Source: Cellulomonas sp. WB94 (lineage in GTDB: Bacteria > Actinomycetota > Actinomycetes > Actinomycetales > Cellulomonadaceae). Taken from it: DNA of 64,000 bases. The stretch lies in the NCBI RefSeq assembly GCF_003115775.1, contig NZ_QEES01000002.1:806001-870000 (forward strand), given 5' to 3'. Made by a program: the position numbers and the translations under genes. Below the pieces are notes generated by a model. That model was not told where the DNA came from. It saw nothing but the letters and a program-made list of their open reading frames with translations, and did not search any database. Of the stretch, positions 18,169 to 28,243 are shown piece by piece; positions within the stretch are counted from its first letter, which is position 1; every line of letters begins with the position of its first letter.

Positions 18169-20810
18169 GACTGCACCTCCGAGTCTGTGGCGACGGTCAG
18201 GTCGGTGCCTGCGGCCAGCCGCACGAGCGCACCGGGGCCGGACCGCAGCGAGTCGCGGACCTGGCTGCCGGGCGAGCAGGTCGGCAGCCACACGATGTGG
18301 TCACCCATCGCCGTCACGGCGACCGGCAGCGTCACCGTACCCGCGTCGGTCGACACCTCGAGCAGGCCGCCGTCCGCCACGCCGACACCCGCGGCCGTGG
18401 CCGCCGAGACCCGCGCGACCGGACGCTTGGCCGTCCCCGCGAGGAAGACCTCGCCGTCCTGCAGGTGACCGGCGTCGAGCAGCTGGTGCCACGTCGCCAG
18501 GACCGCGTGCCCGGGGGCGATCGCGGGCGGCTCGACCGCTGACACGTCCGGGGCCGCGATGCGCTCGCCGTCCCACGCGCCGAGCTCGTCGAGCTCGTCG
18601 TGCACCTGGGCGAGGGTGCGCAGCCCGAGCGTGACGCCGAGCGCGTCGGCCAGGGCGTCGAGGACGCGGTGGTCCGACATCGCGGTCGACGTCAGGGCCT
18701 GCGGGAACGGCCGCGGGCGACCCTCCCAGTTGAGGTACGTGCCGGGCTTCTCGACCGGGGGCGCGACCGGCAGGACGACGTCCGCCAGGTCGGTCACCTC
18801 CGAGGGACGCACCTCGAGCGAGACCAGGAAGCCGACGGCGGCGAGAGCCTCGCGCGCCGCGGCAGGGTCGGGGAGGTCACGGACGTCCACACCGCCGACG
18901 ACGAGCGCCGCCAGCGAGCCGGTCCGTGCCGCCTCGAGCATCGCCGAGACCGAGCGGCCCGGCTCCTCAGGAAGGTGGTCGACGCCCCACACAGCGGCCA
19001 CGTCGACCCGGGCTGCCGCCTGGGCGACCGGACGACCACCGGGCAGGAGGCTCGGCAGCGCACCGACCTCGATGCCGCCACGCTCGCCCGCACGCCGCGG
19101 GATCCACGCGAGGCGTGCTCCCGTGCGGTCGGCCAGCCTGCGCACCGCGGACAGCCCGCCGGGGATCGCACCGAGGCGCTCTCCCACGAGGACGAGGGCG
19201 CCGTCGAGCCCGAGCTCGGCCGCCAGCGCGCTCAGCTCGGCCTCGGGGGCGTCCGTCGCGATCGCGTCGAGCACCTCCGGCTCCGTGCCGGGCGCGGCCG
19301 CGAGGAGCGTGCCGTCGAGGCGGTCGAGCGCGCGCGTCGCGAACGGTGCGAGCGACGTCACGTGCGTCCGACCGGCGAGGACACCCTTGCGCAGCCGCAG
19401 GAACGCGACCCCGGCCTCCTCCTCGGCCTCGAGGGCGACGAGCAGGACGCGCGGGGACCGCTCGAGGTCGGCGAACGTCACGTCGAGGGGACGCCCCGCC
19501 ACGCTCGACGCGAGGAAGGCCTCCTCCTCCGCCGAGTGCGGCCGGGACCGCAGGTCGATGTCGTTGGTGCCGAGCGCGACGCGGGCGAACTTGGAGTACG
19601 CGTAGGCGTCCTCGATCGTGAGGCGGCCACCGGGGAGCACCCCGACGCCGCGCGCACCGGCCGACGCCGTGTCGGTGCCGGTCGCCGCAGCCAGACCGGC
19701 CGCCGCGACCTCGAGGGCCTCGGGCCAGCTCGCCGGGACGAGCTCACCGGTCGCCGCGTCGCGCACGAGCGGGGACCGCAGGCGGTCCGGCGCGGACTGC
19801 CAGGCGAACGCGAACCGGTCCTTGTCGGTGATCCACTCCTCGTTGACCGCGGGGTCCTCCCCCGCGAGCCGGCGCAGCACCACGCCGCGGCGGTGGTCCA
19901 CGCGGATCGCCGAGCCGGATGAGTCGTGCTCCGAGATGCCGGGGGTCGACACGAGGTCGAACGGTCGCGACCGGAACCGGTACGCGGCACTCGTCAGCGC
20001 ACCGACCGGGCAGATCTGCACGGTGTTGCCGGAGAAGTACGACGCGAACGGCGCGCCCGACTCGTCGACGAGCTCGGCCGGCCCGATCGGCAGCTCGGCG
20101 AAGGTGGCCTCACCGGGCGTCCCGCCGGTCGCGAAGCCGAGGATGCCGGTGTCGAACCGACCGATCTGCTGGCTCGCACCACGCTTCTGCAGGTCGATGA
20201 ACGGGTCGCCCGCGATCTCCTTGGAGAACCGCGTGCACCGCTGGCACAGGATGCAGCGCTCGCGGTCGAGCAGGATCTGCGTCGAGATCGCGATCGGCTT
20301 GGGGAACGTCCGCTTGATGTCGACGAACCGGCTCTGGCTGCGCCCGTTGCTCATCGCCTGGTTCTGCAGGGGGCACTCGCCGCCCTTGTCGCAGACCGGG
20401 CAGTCGAGCGGGTGGTTGATGAGGAGCAGCTCCATGACGCCGTGCTGCGCCTTGTCGCTCTCGCCGGAGGTCAGCTGCGTCTTGACCTGCATCCCGGGCG
20501 TCGCCTCGAGCGTGCACGACGGCTGGGGCTTGGGCATCTTCGCGAGCTTGCCGTCGCGACCCGGGGCCCAGACCTCGACGAGACACTGGCGGCACGCGCC
20601 CACGGGCGCGAGCAGCGGGTGGTCGCAGAACCGCGGGATCGCGATGCCCAGCTGCTCGGCGGCCCGGATGACGAGCGTGCCCTTCGGCACCGCCATCTCG
20701 ATGTCGTCGATCGAGAACGTCACCGCGTTCGCCGGGTCGAGCGGCGGGGCCACTGCCGCCGGCGGGGTCGCGAGGATCCCGGTCGAGGGCTTCGGTGTGG
20801 TGGTCGTCAT
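18165..20810 (-). CDS. nuoG: NADH-quinone oxidoreductase subunit G
   Basis: An 881-residue iron-sulfur subunit. The N-terminal domain carries the [2Fe-2S] N1b motif (CDHP...GACRQC), the His/Cys ligands of N5 ([17 protein letters not shown]) and the N4 ligands ([10 protein letters not shown]). A molybdopterin-oxidoreductase-like domain follows without a molybdenum centre; it contains the ICPVGALTS Cys and, as in this family, is less conserved. ATG 20810 was chosen as the first start after nuoF that yields the usual MTTTTPKPS-like leader before the ferredoxin fold. Overlaps with nuoF upstream and nuoH downstream indicate coupling. Confidence 0.95.
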   Translation of the reverse strand: MTTTTPKPSTGILATPPAAVAPPLDPANAVTFSIDDIEMAVPKGTLVIRAAEQLGIAIPRFCDHPLLAPVGACRQCLVEVWAPGRDGKLAKMPKPQPSCTLEATPGMQVKTQLTSGESDKAQHGVMELLLINHPLDCPVCDKGGECPLQNQAMSNGRSQSRFVDIKRTFPKPIAISTQILLDRERCILCQRCTRFSKEIAGDPFIDLQKRGASQQIGRFDTGILGFATGGTPGEATFAELPIGPAELVDESGAPFASYFSGNTVQICPVGALTSAAYRFRSRPFDLVSTPGISEHDSSGSAIRVDHRRGVVLRRLAGEDPAVNEEWITDKDRFAFAWQSAPDRLRSPLVRDAATGELVPASWPEALEVAAAGLAAATGTDTASAGARGVGVLPGGRLTIEDAYAYSKFARVALGTNDIDLRSRPHSAEEEAFLASSVAGRPLDVTFADLERSPRVLLVALEAEEEAGVAFLRLRKGVLAGRTHVTSLAPFATRALDRLDGTLLAAAPGTEPEVLDAIATDAPEAELSALAAELGLDGALVLVGERLGAIPGGLSAVRRLADRTGARLAWIPRRAGERGGIEVGALPSLLPGGRPVAQAAARVDVAAVWGVDHLPEEPGRSVSAMLEAARTGSLAALVVGGVDVRDLPDPAAAREALAAVGFLVSLEVRPSEVTDLADVVLPVAPPVEKPGTYLNWEGRPRPFPQALTSTAMSDHRVLDALADALGVTLGLRTLAQVHDELDELGAWDGERIAAPDVSAVEPPAIAPGHAVLATWHQLLDAGHLQDGEVFLAGTAKRPVARVSAATAAGVGVADGGLLEVSTDAGTVTLPVAVTAMGDHIVWLPTCSPGSQVRDSLRSGPGALVRLAAGTDLTVATDSEVQS

Positions 20811-22153
20811 GCGTGTACCCCCGCGAGCTGCCCGGCGCCGGGGCGCGGGGTGTAGGTGAACAGCGAGCTTCGCTCCGGTGGGAAGAGCACGTCGGCGGGC
20901 GTGTGCGTGCCCGCCTCGAACTCGTCGCGGAAGTACTGGATCGCGGACGTGACCGGGCTCGTCGCGCCGTCGCCGAGCGCGCAGAACGCGCGCCCGAGGA
21001 TGTTGTCGCACAGGTCGAGCAGCGTGTCGATGTCCTCGCTCGTGCCGTTGCCGGCGACGAGGCGCTGGAGGATCTGGTCGAGCCAGAACGTGCCCTCGCG
21101 GCACGGCGTGCACTTGCCGCACGACTCGTGCTTGTAGAACGCGATCCAGCGCGAGACGGCCCGCACGACGGACGTCGTCTCGTCGAAGATCTGCAGCGCG
21201 CGCGTGCCGAGCATCGAGCCGGCCTTGCCGACCGACTCGTAGTCGAGCGGCACGTCGAGGTGCTCGGCCGTGAAGAGCGGCGTGGAGGACCCACCGGGCG
21301 TCCAGAACTTCAGCTCGTGACCCTCGCGGACCCCGCCTGCCATGTCGAGCAGCTCACGCAGCGTGATGCCGAGCGGCGCCTCGTACTGACCAGGGCGCGT
21401 GACGTGCCCCGACAGGGAGAACAGGCCGTGGCCGGTCGAGCGCTCGGTCCCCATGGACTTGAACCAGTCCGCGCCGCCCTCGAGGATCGCGGGCACCGAG
21501 GCGATCGACTCGACGTTGTTGACCACCGTCGGGCGCGCGTACAGACCAGCGACTGCAGGGAACGGCGGCTTCAGGCGCGGCTGACCGCGCCTGCCTTCGA
21601 GCGAGTCGAGCAGCGCCGTCTCCTCGCCGCAGATGTACGCGCCGGCACCGGCGTGCACCGTGATCTCGAGGTCGAAGCCGGTGCCGAGGATGTTCTCCCC
21701 GACGTACCCGGCGGCCCTGGCCTCGGCGACCGCGTTGAGCAGCCGGCGGTAGACGTGCACGACCTCGCCGCGCACGTAGATGAACGCATGGTGGCAGCCG
21801 ATCGCGTACGACGTGATGATCGCGCCCTCGATGAGCTCCTGCGGGCTCGCGAGCATGAGCGGGATGTCCTTGCAGGTCCCCGGCTCCGACTCGTCCGCGT
21901 TGATCACGAGGTAGCGCGGGCCGCCGTCGGGCGCGGGCAGGAAGCCCCACTTCATGCCCGTCGGGAACCCCGCACCGCCACGGCCCCGCAGCCCGGAGTC
22001 CCTGACCGCGGTCACGACGTCGGCGGGAGCCATCGCGAGGGCCGCGCGCAGACCGCGGTAGCCGCCGTTCTTCAGGTACGTCGCCAGCGTCCAGGAACGG
22101 TCGGCGTCCCAGTTCTTCGTCAGAACCGGGGTCAGGGTCGTCGACTCGGTCAT
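20807..22153 (-). CDS. nuoF: NADH-quinone oxidoreductase subunit F
   Basis: A 448-residue subunit that binds NADH and FMN and holds cluster N3. [18 protein letters not shown] (about 54-71) is the nucleotide-binding loop and [14 protein letters not shown] (about 84-97) the FMN region. [20 protein letters not shown] is the second conserved stretch. The N3 ligands are in [12 protein letters not shown] with the last Cys further on ([11 protein letters not shown]). Length is typical. It starts one base into the nuoE stop region (22153 shared) and overlaps nuoG. Confidence 0.96.
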   Translation of the reverse strand: MTESTTLTPVLTKNWDADRSWTLATYLKNGGYRGLRAALAMAPADVVTAVRDSGLRGRGGAGFPTGMKWGFLPAPDGGPRYLVINADESEPGTCKDIPLMLASPQELIEGAIITSYAIGCHHAFIYVRGEVVHVYRRLLNAVAEARAAGYVGENILGTGFDLEITVHAGAGAYICGEETALLDSLEGRRGQPRLKPPFPAVAGLYARPTVVNNVESIASVPAILEGGADWFKSMGTERSTGHGLFSLSGHVTRPGQYEAPLGITLRELLDMAGGVREGHELKFWTPGGSSTPLFTAEHLDVPLDYESVGKAGSMLGTRALQIFDETTSVVRAVSRWIAFYKHESCGKCTPCREGTFWLDQILQRLVAGNGTSEDIDTLLDLCDNILGRAFCALGDGATSPVTSAIQYFRDEFEAGTHTPADVLFPPERSSLFTYTPRPGAGQLAGVHA

Positions 22154-22902
22154 CAGGAGCCCTTCACCTGGTCGGAGGGCTGGTCCGCGTCGGCCGCCGG
22201 GAACGGGGGCGCGGTCCAGCCGCGCTCACGGGCCAGCACCGTGCCGCGCGTCGTCGCCTCGCCCGCGCCCACACCCTCGTCGGCGCGACCGTCGGAGAAC
22301 CCGGCGAGGACGCGCGACATGGCCTTGAACGAGCAGACGCTCGCCGCGCCCCGGGTCGGCGCGACCGGCTCACCAGCGCGCAGCCGGTCGACCGTCTCGA
22401 CCGCGCTCGCGGGGGTCTGGTTGTCGAAGAACTCCCAGTTGACCATCACGACGGGCGCGTAGTCGCACGCAGCGTTGCACTCGACACGCTCGAGCGTGAT
22501 CGCGCCGTCCGGGGTCGTCTCGTCGTTGCCGACGCCGAGGTGGTCGGACAGCTCCTCCCAGATCGCGTCGCCGCCCATCACCGCGCACAGCGTGTTGGTG
22601 CAGACCCCCACGGTGTACTCGCCGTTCGGGCGCCGCTTGTACTGCGTGTAGAACGTCGCCACGGCCGAGACCTCGGCCGTCGACAGGCTCAGCGTCTCGG
22701 CGCAGAACGCGATCCCGGCCGGGCTCACGTACCCGTCCTCGCTCTGCACGAGGTGCAGCAGCGGCAGGAGCGCCGAGCGGGCCTCGGGGTAGCGCGCGAC
22801 GACCTGCGCGGCATCGGCCTCCAGACGGGCGCGCGTGGCCTCGTCATAGGCGCCGCGGCGGACGGCAGCGCCCCGGCTCGACGGTGTGCTCTCGACGGAC
22901 AT
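22153..22902 (-). CDS. nuoE: NADH-quinone oxidoreductase subunit E
   Basis: A 249-residue thioredoxin-fold subunit with cluster N1a. Four Cys ligands are visible as CTNTLC and, about 36 residues later, CNAACDYAP. The helical N-terminal part includes EDGYVSPAGIAFCAETL. About 80 extra C-terminal residues contain ASVCSFKAMSRVLAGFSDG and a Gly/Ala/Pro-rich tail, an extension common to actinobacterial NuoE. ATG 22902 overlaps the stop of nuoD (ATGA arrangement). Confidence 0.95.
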   Translation of the reverse strand: MSVESTPSSRGAAVRRGAYDEATRARLEADAAQVVARYPEARSALLPLLHLVQSEDGYVSPAGIAFCAETLSLSTAEVSAVATFYTQYKRRPNGEYTVGVCTNTLCAVMGGDAIWEELSDHLGVGNDETTPDGAITLERVECNAACDYAPVVMVNWEFFDNQTPASAVETVDRLRAGEPVAPTRGAASVCSFKAMSRVLAGFSDGRADEGVGAGEATTRGTVLARERGWTAPPFPAADADQPSDQVKGS

Positions 22903-24260
22903 CAGCGGTCCACCCCTCCCAGAACAGGGTCCAGCGACGCGACGGACACGACGACGTCGGCCAGGAGGCCGCCCTCGCACATGACCGACACGGCCTGCAG
23001 GTTGTTGAACGACGGGTCACGGAAGTGCGCCCGGTACGGCTTGGTGCCACCGTCGGACACGAGGTGCACGCCCAGCTCGCCGCGGGGGGCCTCGACGCTC
23101 TGGAACACCTGGCCCGCGGGGACCCGGAAGCCCTCGGTGACGAGCTTGAAGTGGTGGATCAGGGCCTCCATCGAGGTGCCCATGATCTCCCGGATGTGGT
23201 CGAGCGAGTTGCCCATGCCGTCCGAGCCGATCGCGAGCTGTGCCGGCCACGCGATCTTCCTGTCGGCGACCATGACCGGGCCCGGGCCTGACGCCTGGAG
23301 CCTCTCGAGCGTCTGCTCGACGATGTGCATGGACTGGTAGATCTCCTCGATCCGGACGATCATCCGGCCCCACGCGTCACCGGTGTCGGCGACGGGGACC
23401 TCGAAGTCGTACGTCTCGTAGCCGCAGTACGGCGCGGACTTGCGCACGTCGTACGGGAGGCCGGCCGACCGCAGCACCGGACCCGTCATGCCGAGCGCCA
23501 TGCAGCCCGACAGGTTGAGGTAGCCGACGCCCTTCATGCGGCCCTGCAGGATCGGGTTGCCCAGCATGAGGTCCTCGAGCTGGCGCATGTAGTGCTTCAT
23601 CGTCACGAGGGACTCGCGGATCGTGTCGAGAGCGCCCGGCGGGATGTCCTGCGCGACGCCGCCGGGGCGGATGTACGCGTGGTTCATGCGCAGACCGGTG
23701 ATCAGCTCGAAGATCTTGAGGACCTCTTCGCGGGCCGTGAAGCCGGTCGTCATGATGGTCGTCGCGCCGAGCTCGTTGCCGCCCGACGCGAGACACACGA
23801 GGTGCGACGCGATCCGGTTGAGCTCGAGCATCAGGACCCGGATGACCGTCGCACGCTCGGGGATGTCGTCGGTGATGCCGAGCAGCTTCTCGACGGCCAG
23901 GCAGTACGCGGCCTCGGAGGAGATCGGCGCGACGTAGTCCATGCGCGTGCAGAACGTCACACCCTGGGTCCAGGTGCGGAACTCCATGTTCTTCTCGATG
24001 CCGGTGTGCAGGTACCCGATGCCCGCGCGGGCCTCGGTCACCGTCTCACCGTCGATCTCGAGCATGAGCCGCAGGACGCCGTGGGTCGACGGGTGCTGCG
24101 GTCCCATGTTGACGACGATGCGTTCCTCGCCGAGCCGCAGGGCCTCTTCGGCGATCTCGGACCAGTCGCCGCCGGCGGCCTCGAACGACGGGATGCCGGT
24201 GGCGTCCTCGTCGACGATGTGGCCGGTCGACCGGGGTGCGCCGGGGGTGCTCGGTGTCAC
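22902..24260 (-). CDS. nuoD: NADH-quinone oxidoreductase subunit D
   Basis: A 452-residue 49-kDa-type subunit that forms the quinone-binding pocket with NuoB. The hallmark [20 protein letters not shown] (about 53-72) includes the His of the quinone site; [17 protein letters not shown] and the conserved Tyr in the following region are also present. DAYDFEVPV-like and [17 protein letters not shown] sequences complete the family pattern. The first ~40 residues are a non-conserved leader. Overlaps nuoC by four bases. Confidence 0.96.
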   Translation of the reverse strand: MTPSTPGAPRSTGHIVDEDATGIPSFEAAGGDWSEIAEEALRLGEERIVVNMGPQHPSTHGVLRLMLEIDGETVTEARAGIGYLHTGIEKNMEFRTWTQGVTFCTRMDYVAPISSEAAYCLAVEKLLGITDDIPERATVIRVLMLELNRIASHLVCLASGGNELGATTIMTTGFTAREEVLKIFELITGLRMNHAYIRPGGVAQDIPPGALDTIRESLVTMKHYMRQLEDLMLGNPILQGRMKGVGYLNLSGCMALGMTGPVLRSAGLPYDVRKSAPYCGYETYDFEVPVADTGDAWGRMIVRIEEIYQSMHIVEQTLERLQASGPGPVMVADRKIAWPAQLAIGSDGMGNSLDHIREIMGTSMEALIHHFKLVTEGFRVPAGQVFQSVEAPRGELGVHLVSDGGTKPYRAHFRDPSFNNLQAVSVMCEGGLLADVVVSVASLDPVLGGVDR

Positions 24261-25000
24261 TTGTACGACCTCCGCTGGTCCGCGGGCGGCACGGTGGCGC
24301 CCTTGTACTCGACCGGGATGCCCCCGAGGGGGTAGTCCTTGCGCTGGGGGTGGCCCGGCCAGTCGTCGGGCATCTCGATGCGCGCGAGCGCCGGGTGCCC
24401 GTCGAACTCGATGCCGAAGAAGTCCCAGGTCTCGCGCTCGTGCCAGTCGTGGGTGGGGTACACCGCGACCGTCGACGGGATGTGCGCGTCGCCGTCCGCG
24501 ACCGCGACCTCGAGCCGCAGCCGGTGGCTGTGCGTGATGGACACGAGGTGGTAGACCGCGTGCAGCTCGCGGCCCGAGTCGTGCGGGTAGTGCGCGCCGG
24601 AGACGCCGAGGCTCAGCTCGAAGCGCAGGTCCTGGTCGTCCCGCAGCGCCCGGCAGACCGCCAGGACGTGCTCGCGGGCCACGTTGAGCGTGAGCTCGCC
24701 GCGGTCCACGACGACGGACTCGATCGCGGCGTCGAACGGTGTGCCGGACTCCTCGAGGACCTCGGCGAGGATGTCGACGACCTCGTCGAACCAGCCTCCG
24801 TACGGCCGGGCGGTCGGCCCGGGCAGGACGACCGTCGTCACGAGGCCGCCATACCCGGACGTGTCGCCCGTGCCCGGTGCGCCGAACTGGCCCGTGCGGA
24901 CGTCGACGACGTCGAGCGGCGCGCGCCCGCCTGCGGACACGGCCGCGGCGGCGCCCTCGAGCTCTGCCGCGGTCGTGAGTTCCTGGGGAGCGTCGCTCAT
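24257..25000 (-). CDS. nuoC: NADH-quinone oxidoreductase subunit C
   Basis: A 247-residue 30-kDa-type subunit of the peripheral arm. The signature [20 protein letters not shown] lies at about 180-199 and is followed by [21 protein letters not shown]. About 70 N-terminal residues form a leader with Ala/Gly/Asp-rich sequence. ATG 25000 overlaps the nuoB stop by four bases; longer frames upstream are out-of-frame nuoB. Confidence 0.95.
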   Translation of the reverse strand: MSDAPQELTTAAELEGAAAAVSAGGRAPLDVVDVRTGQFGAPGTGDTSGYGGLVTTVVLPGPTARPYGGWFDEVVDILAEVLEESGTPFDAAIESVVVDRGELTLNVAREHVLAVCRALRDDQDLRFELSLGVSGAHYPHDSGRELHAVYHLVSITHSHRLRLEVAVADGDAHIPSTVAVYPTHDWHERETWDFFGIEFDGHPALARIEMPDDWPGHPQRKDYPLGGIPVEYKGATVPPADQRRSYK

Positions 25001-25548
25001 CGCAGCAGCCCTGTCATGTGGGACGTCGGCGTCGCGGCGAGCGCCGCGGCCTCGGCCGCCCGGGCCGCCTCCTCGCGGTTCACGCCCAGCGGCGTGGACT
25101 GGATCTGCTCGTGCAGCGCGAGGATCGCGTTGATGAGCATCTCGGGGCGCGGCGGACAGCCGGGCAGGTAGATGTCGACCGGCACGACGTGGTCGACGCC
25201 CTGCACGATCGCGTAGTTGTTGAACATCCCGCCCGACGACGCGCACACGCCCATCGACAGGACCCACTTGGGCTCGGGCATCTGGTCGTAGACCTGCCGG
25301 ACCACGGGCGCCATCTTCTGGCTCACGCGCCCCGCGACGATCATGAGGTCCGCCTGGCGCGGCGACGCGCGGAAGACCTCCATGCCGAAGCGCGAGATGT
25401 CGTAGCGCGACGCACCGGTCGCCATCATCTCGATCGCGCAGCACGCCAGACCGAACGTCACCGGCCACAGCGAGCCCTTGCGGAAGTAGCCGACGAGGTC
25501 CTCGACCGTCGTCAGCAGGAACCCCGAGGGTGCCTCTTCGATGCCCAT
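24997..25548 (-). CDS. nuoB: NADH-quinone oxidoreductase subunit B
   Basis: A 183-residue PSST-type subunit that holds cluster N2, the last electron carrier before the quinone. The four ligands are Cys36 and Cys37 (LACCAIEMM), Cys102 (GVCASSGG) and Cys131 (LPGCPPRPE). [19 protein letters not shown] is also conserved. It starts 12 bases behind nuoA and overlaps nuoC. Confidence 0.97.
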   Translation of the reverse strand: MGIEEAPSGFLLTTVEDLVGYFRKGSLWPVTFGLACCAIEMMATGASRYDISRFGMEVFRASPRQADLMIVAGRVSQKMAPVVRQVYDQMPEPKWVLSMGVCASSGGMFNNYAIVQGVDHVVPVDIYLPGCPPRPEMLINAILALHEQIQSTPLGVNREEAARAAEAAALAATPTSHMTGLLR

Positions 25549-25560
25549 GTCAGCTCACCC

Positions 25561-25923
25561 CTAGTCCCACTCGAGTCCACCGCGGCGCCACTCGTACACG
25601 AACGGCACCGTGATGATGGCGAGGAAGCCCATCATCGCGACGAGGCCGAACACGGCGAGCTCCGTGAAGTTCACGGCCCACGGATAGAGGAAGACGACCT
25701 CGATGTCGAAGATGATGAACGTCATCGCGACGAGGTAGTACTTGATCGGGAACCGGCCACCGCCGACGGCGTGCGGGGTCGGCTCGATGCCGCACTCGTA
25801 CGCGTCCAGCTTGGCGCGGTTGTAGCGGCGCGGGCCGAGGATCGCGCTCGCGCCGACGCCACCGAGGGCGAGCACAGCGGCGATCCCCATCATCACCAGG
25901 ATCGGCACGTACGGGTTGGTCAT
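25561..25923 (-). CDS. nuoA: NADH-quinone oxidoreductase subunit A
   Basis: A 120-residue membrane subunit with three transmembrane helices. YECGIEPTPHAVGGGRFPIK holds the conserved Cys loop near the quinone tunnel, and FIIFDIEVVFLYPWAV is the helix with acidic residues. It is the first gene of nuoABCDEFGHIJKLMN. The ATG at 25923 follows GGGAGG at good spacing. About 106 bases separate it from menJ upstream; they show no clear hairpin, so transcription may continue from menJ or start here. Confidence 0.97.
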   Translation of the reverse strand: MTNPYVPILVMMGIAAVLALGGVGASAILGPRRYNRAKLDAYECGIEPTPHAVGGGRFPIKYYLVAMTFIIFDIEVVFLYPWAVNFTELAVFGLVAMMGFLAIITVPFVYEWRRGGLEWD

Positions 25924-26029
25924 CTCAGAGCCCTCCCGGTCAGGGATTGGGTGGGCCTCGGTGCCGAGGTCCTGCGGTCGGTCGGAGAACAGTCGGAGGT
26001 CGAGCGGTCGAGGGTCGCGCAGTCGCCGC

Positions 26030-27349
26030 TCATGCTGCCGGAACGATCTTGGTGAGACCTGAGATCACGCGGTCGACCACGTCGCCGCCGCGCGGCTCGT
26101 AGCAGTCCGAGAGCAGCTTGAGCGTGAAGCGCATGAGGAGCGGCCGGGGCAGCCCGTACCGCGTGCACAGCCGCATGATCTGCGGGTGCTCGATGATCTT
26201 CACGAAGTAGCGGCCGAGGGTGTAGTACCCGCCGAGGTCGTCCTTCATGCGGCTGGCGTACGTCCCGAGCGCGCGCTCGCGACCCGCGGCCGACCCGCGT
26301 GAGGCGGCCTGGACCACGGCGTCGGCGGCGAACCGGCCGGCCTGCAGCCCGTACGCGATGCCCTCACCGTTGAACGGGCTGACCATGCCGGCCGAGTCGC
26401 CGGCGAGCATGAGGCCGCGCCCGTAGAGCGGTCCGCGGTTGAAGCCCATGGGCAGCGCGGCGCCGCGCACCGGCCCGATCTGGTTCTCGGGGGTGAACTC
26501 CCACTCGGCGGGCGCGTTGGCCATCCACTTCGCGAACAGGTCCTTGTAGTCGACCTTGGTCGCGGCGGCCGTCGACGACACGCTGCCGAGACCCACGTTC
26601 GCGGTGCCGTCCCCGAGCGAGAAGATCCAGCCGTACCCGGGCATGAGGTTGGAGCGCCCGGGGGCACCGTCCCACAGCTCGAGGTGGCTCTCCATCCAGG
26701 GGTCCTGGTCGCGCGGCGTGCGGAAGTACGTGCGCACGGCGACCCCCATCGGGCGGTCGTCGCGCTTGGCCAGACCGAGGCCGGTCGCGAGCCGGGCCGA
26801 CACGCCGTCCGCGGCGATGACGACCGGGGCGCGGTAGGTGATCTCGTCGCCGCTCCTGCGGCCGTCGTCGTCCACCGGCCGGGCCGTGACGCCGACGACG
26901 CGACCCGTGCGCTCGTCGAGCACCGGGCCCGTGACGTTGGTGCGCTCGAGCAGCTTGGCGCCCGCGGCACGGGCGTGCTCGACCAGCGCGTGGTCGAGGC
27001 TCATGCGCGTGCGTGCGAGCCCGTAGGACGGGTAGCTCGACAGCTCGGGCCAGGGCAGCTCGAGGCTGTGGCCGCCGCCCACGACGCGCAGACCCTTGTT
27101 GCGGATCCAGCCGTCGCTCTCGCGGAGCGGCACGCCCATCGCGACGAGCTCCTTGACCGCGCGGGGCGTCAGGCCGTCGCCGCAGATCTTGTCCCGGGGG
27201 AACGACGCCTTGTCGAGGAGCAGCACGTCCAGGCCGGCCGACGCGCAGTGGTACGCCGCGCTCGAGCCTGCGGGGCCAGCGCCGACGACGATGACATCAG
27301 CGTCATCGTGCCCTGCATTGACCACGGACTTCCCCATTTGTGAAGGCAT
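26030..27349 (-). CDS. menJ: geranylgeranyl reductase family flavoprotein, probable menaquinone reductase
   Basis: A 439-residue FAD enzyme of the geranylgeranyl-reductase family. VIVVGAGPAGSSAAYHCASA near the N-terminus binds FAD, ICGDGLTPRAV (about 56-66) is the family motif, and LAGDSAGMVSPFNGEGIAYG (about 306-325) closes the FAD site. In Mycobacterium the equivalent Rv0561c (MenJ) reduces one isoprene unit of menaquinone. The assignment rests on family and on its place between menG and nuo, as next to grcC1 in mycobacteria. The start could also be the second Met (27337). It is 139 bases behind menG. Confidence 0.87.
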   Translation of the reverse strand: MPSQMGKSVVNAGHDDADVIVVGAGPAGSSAAYHCASAGLDVLLLDKASFPRDKICGDGLTPRAVKELVAMGVPLRESDGWIRNKGLRVVGGGHSLELPWPELSSYPSYGLARTRMSLDHALVEHARAAGAKLLERTNVTGPVLDERTGRVVGVTARPVDDDGRRSGDEITYRAPVVIAADGVSARLATGLGLAKRDDRPMGVAVRTYFRTPRDQDPWMESHLELWDGAPGRSNLMPGYGWIFSLGDGTANVGLGSVSSTAAATKVDYKDLFAKWMANAPAEWEFTPENQIGPVRGAALPMGFNRGPLYGRGLMLAGDSAGMVSPFNGEGIAYGLQAGRFAADAVVQAASRGSAAGRERALGTYASRMKDDLGGYYTLGRYFVKIIEHPQIMRLCTRYGLPRPLLMRFTLKLLSDCYEPRGGDVVDRVISGLTKIVPAA

Positions 27350-27488
27350 TCCTGCTACGACTTGCCGAGTCTAACCACCGTCCCACGACGTGTCTGCGAA
27401 GGCTTACCTCATCATCGCTGACCAGCCGTGTCCCTGCTCACATCCCGTCCTCGCGCCTCATGGAGGCGCAGGTGCGGGCCCTCGATTC

Positions 27489-28184
27489 TCAGGCCGGACG
27501 CACGCCACGATGCAGCGCCACGATCCCGCCCGAAAGGTTCCGAAATGCGACCTGACCCCATCCGGCGGCCTTGATCAGCTGCCCGAGACCCTGCTGGTCC
27601 GGCCACTCGCGGATCGACTCCGCGAGGTACACGTACGCGTCGGGCTCCTTGGACACCGCGCGCGCGACAGGCGGCAGCGCGCGCATGAGGTACTCGGTGT
27701 AGACGGTCCGGAACGGCGCCCAGGTCGGCCGCGAGAACTCGCACACGACCAGTCGCCCGCCGGGCCGGGTCACGCGCAGCAGCTCGGCGAGCGCACCCGC
27801 GGTGTCGACGACGTTGCGCAGGCCGAAGGAGATCGTCACGGCGTCGAACGACTCGTCAGCGAACGGCAGCGCCGTCGCGTCACCGGCGACGAACCCCAGG
27901 TCGGGGCGCCGGCGCTTGCCGACCTCGAGCATCCCGAACGACAGGTCGCACGGCACGACGCGCACGCCCGCGTCGGCGAGCGGCTCGCTCGACGTCCCCG
28001 TGCCCGCGGCGAGGTCGAGGACCTGCTCACCCTGCTTCGCCCCGACGGCGGCGAGGGTCGCCCGGCGCCAGTAGCGGTCCTGCCCCAGCGAGATGACGTC
28101 GTTCGTCACGTCGTAGCGGCGCGCGACGGCGTCGAACATGGCGGCGACGGCGCGGGGGTCCTTGTCGAGGGTGGCGCGGGGCAT
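27489..28184 (-). CDS. menG: demethylmenaquinone methyltransferase
   Basis: A 231-residue SAM-dependent methyltransferase of the UbiE/MenG family. [19 protein letters not shown] is the SAM-binding motif [15 protein letters not shown] matches the family motif, and [18 protein letters not shown] is motif III. It performs the last ring methylation in menaquinone synthesis. It is divergent from menF across only 59 bases that contain a palindrome, pointing to joint control. Length and N-terminus ([13 protein letters not shown]) are normal for actinobacterial MenG. Confidence 0.94.
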   Translation of the reverse strand: MPRATLDKDPRAVAAMFDAVARRYDVTNDVISLGQDRYWRRATLAAVGAKQGEQVLDLAAGTGTSSEPLADAGVRVVPCDLSFGMLEVGKRRRPDLGFVAGDATALPFADESFDAVTISFGLRNVVDTAGALAELLRVTRPGGRLVVCEFSRPTWAPFRTVYTEYLMRALPPVARAVSKEPDAYVYLAESIREWPDQQGLGQLIKAAGWGQVAFRNLSGGIVALHRGVRPA

Positions 28185-28212
28185 GACCCCATCGTCTCAG
28201 GTCGGCAGGGGT

Positions 28213-28233
28213 GGTACGTCCGGGGGACGTACC
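28213..28233. promoter_or_regulatory. perfect 9-bp inverted repeat between menG and menF
   Basis: GGTACGTCC, three G, then GGACGTACC: an exact palindrome with 9-base arms and a 3-base centre. It lies 11 bases before the menF ATG and 29 bases before the menG start, in the short divergent gap. It is too close to both starts and lacks a T run, so an operator is more likely than a terminator. No regulator for it is identified. Confidence 0.5.
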
Positions 28234-28243
28234 CTGACACACG

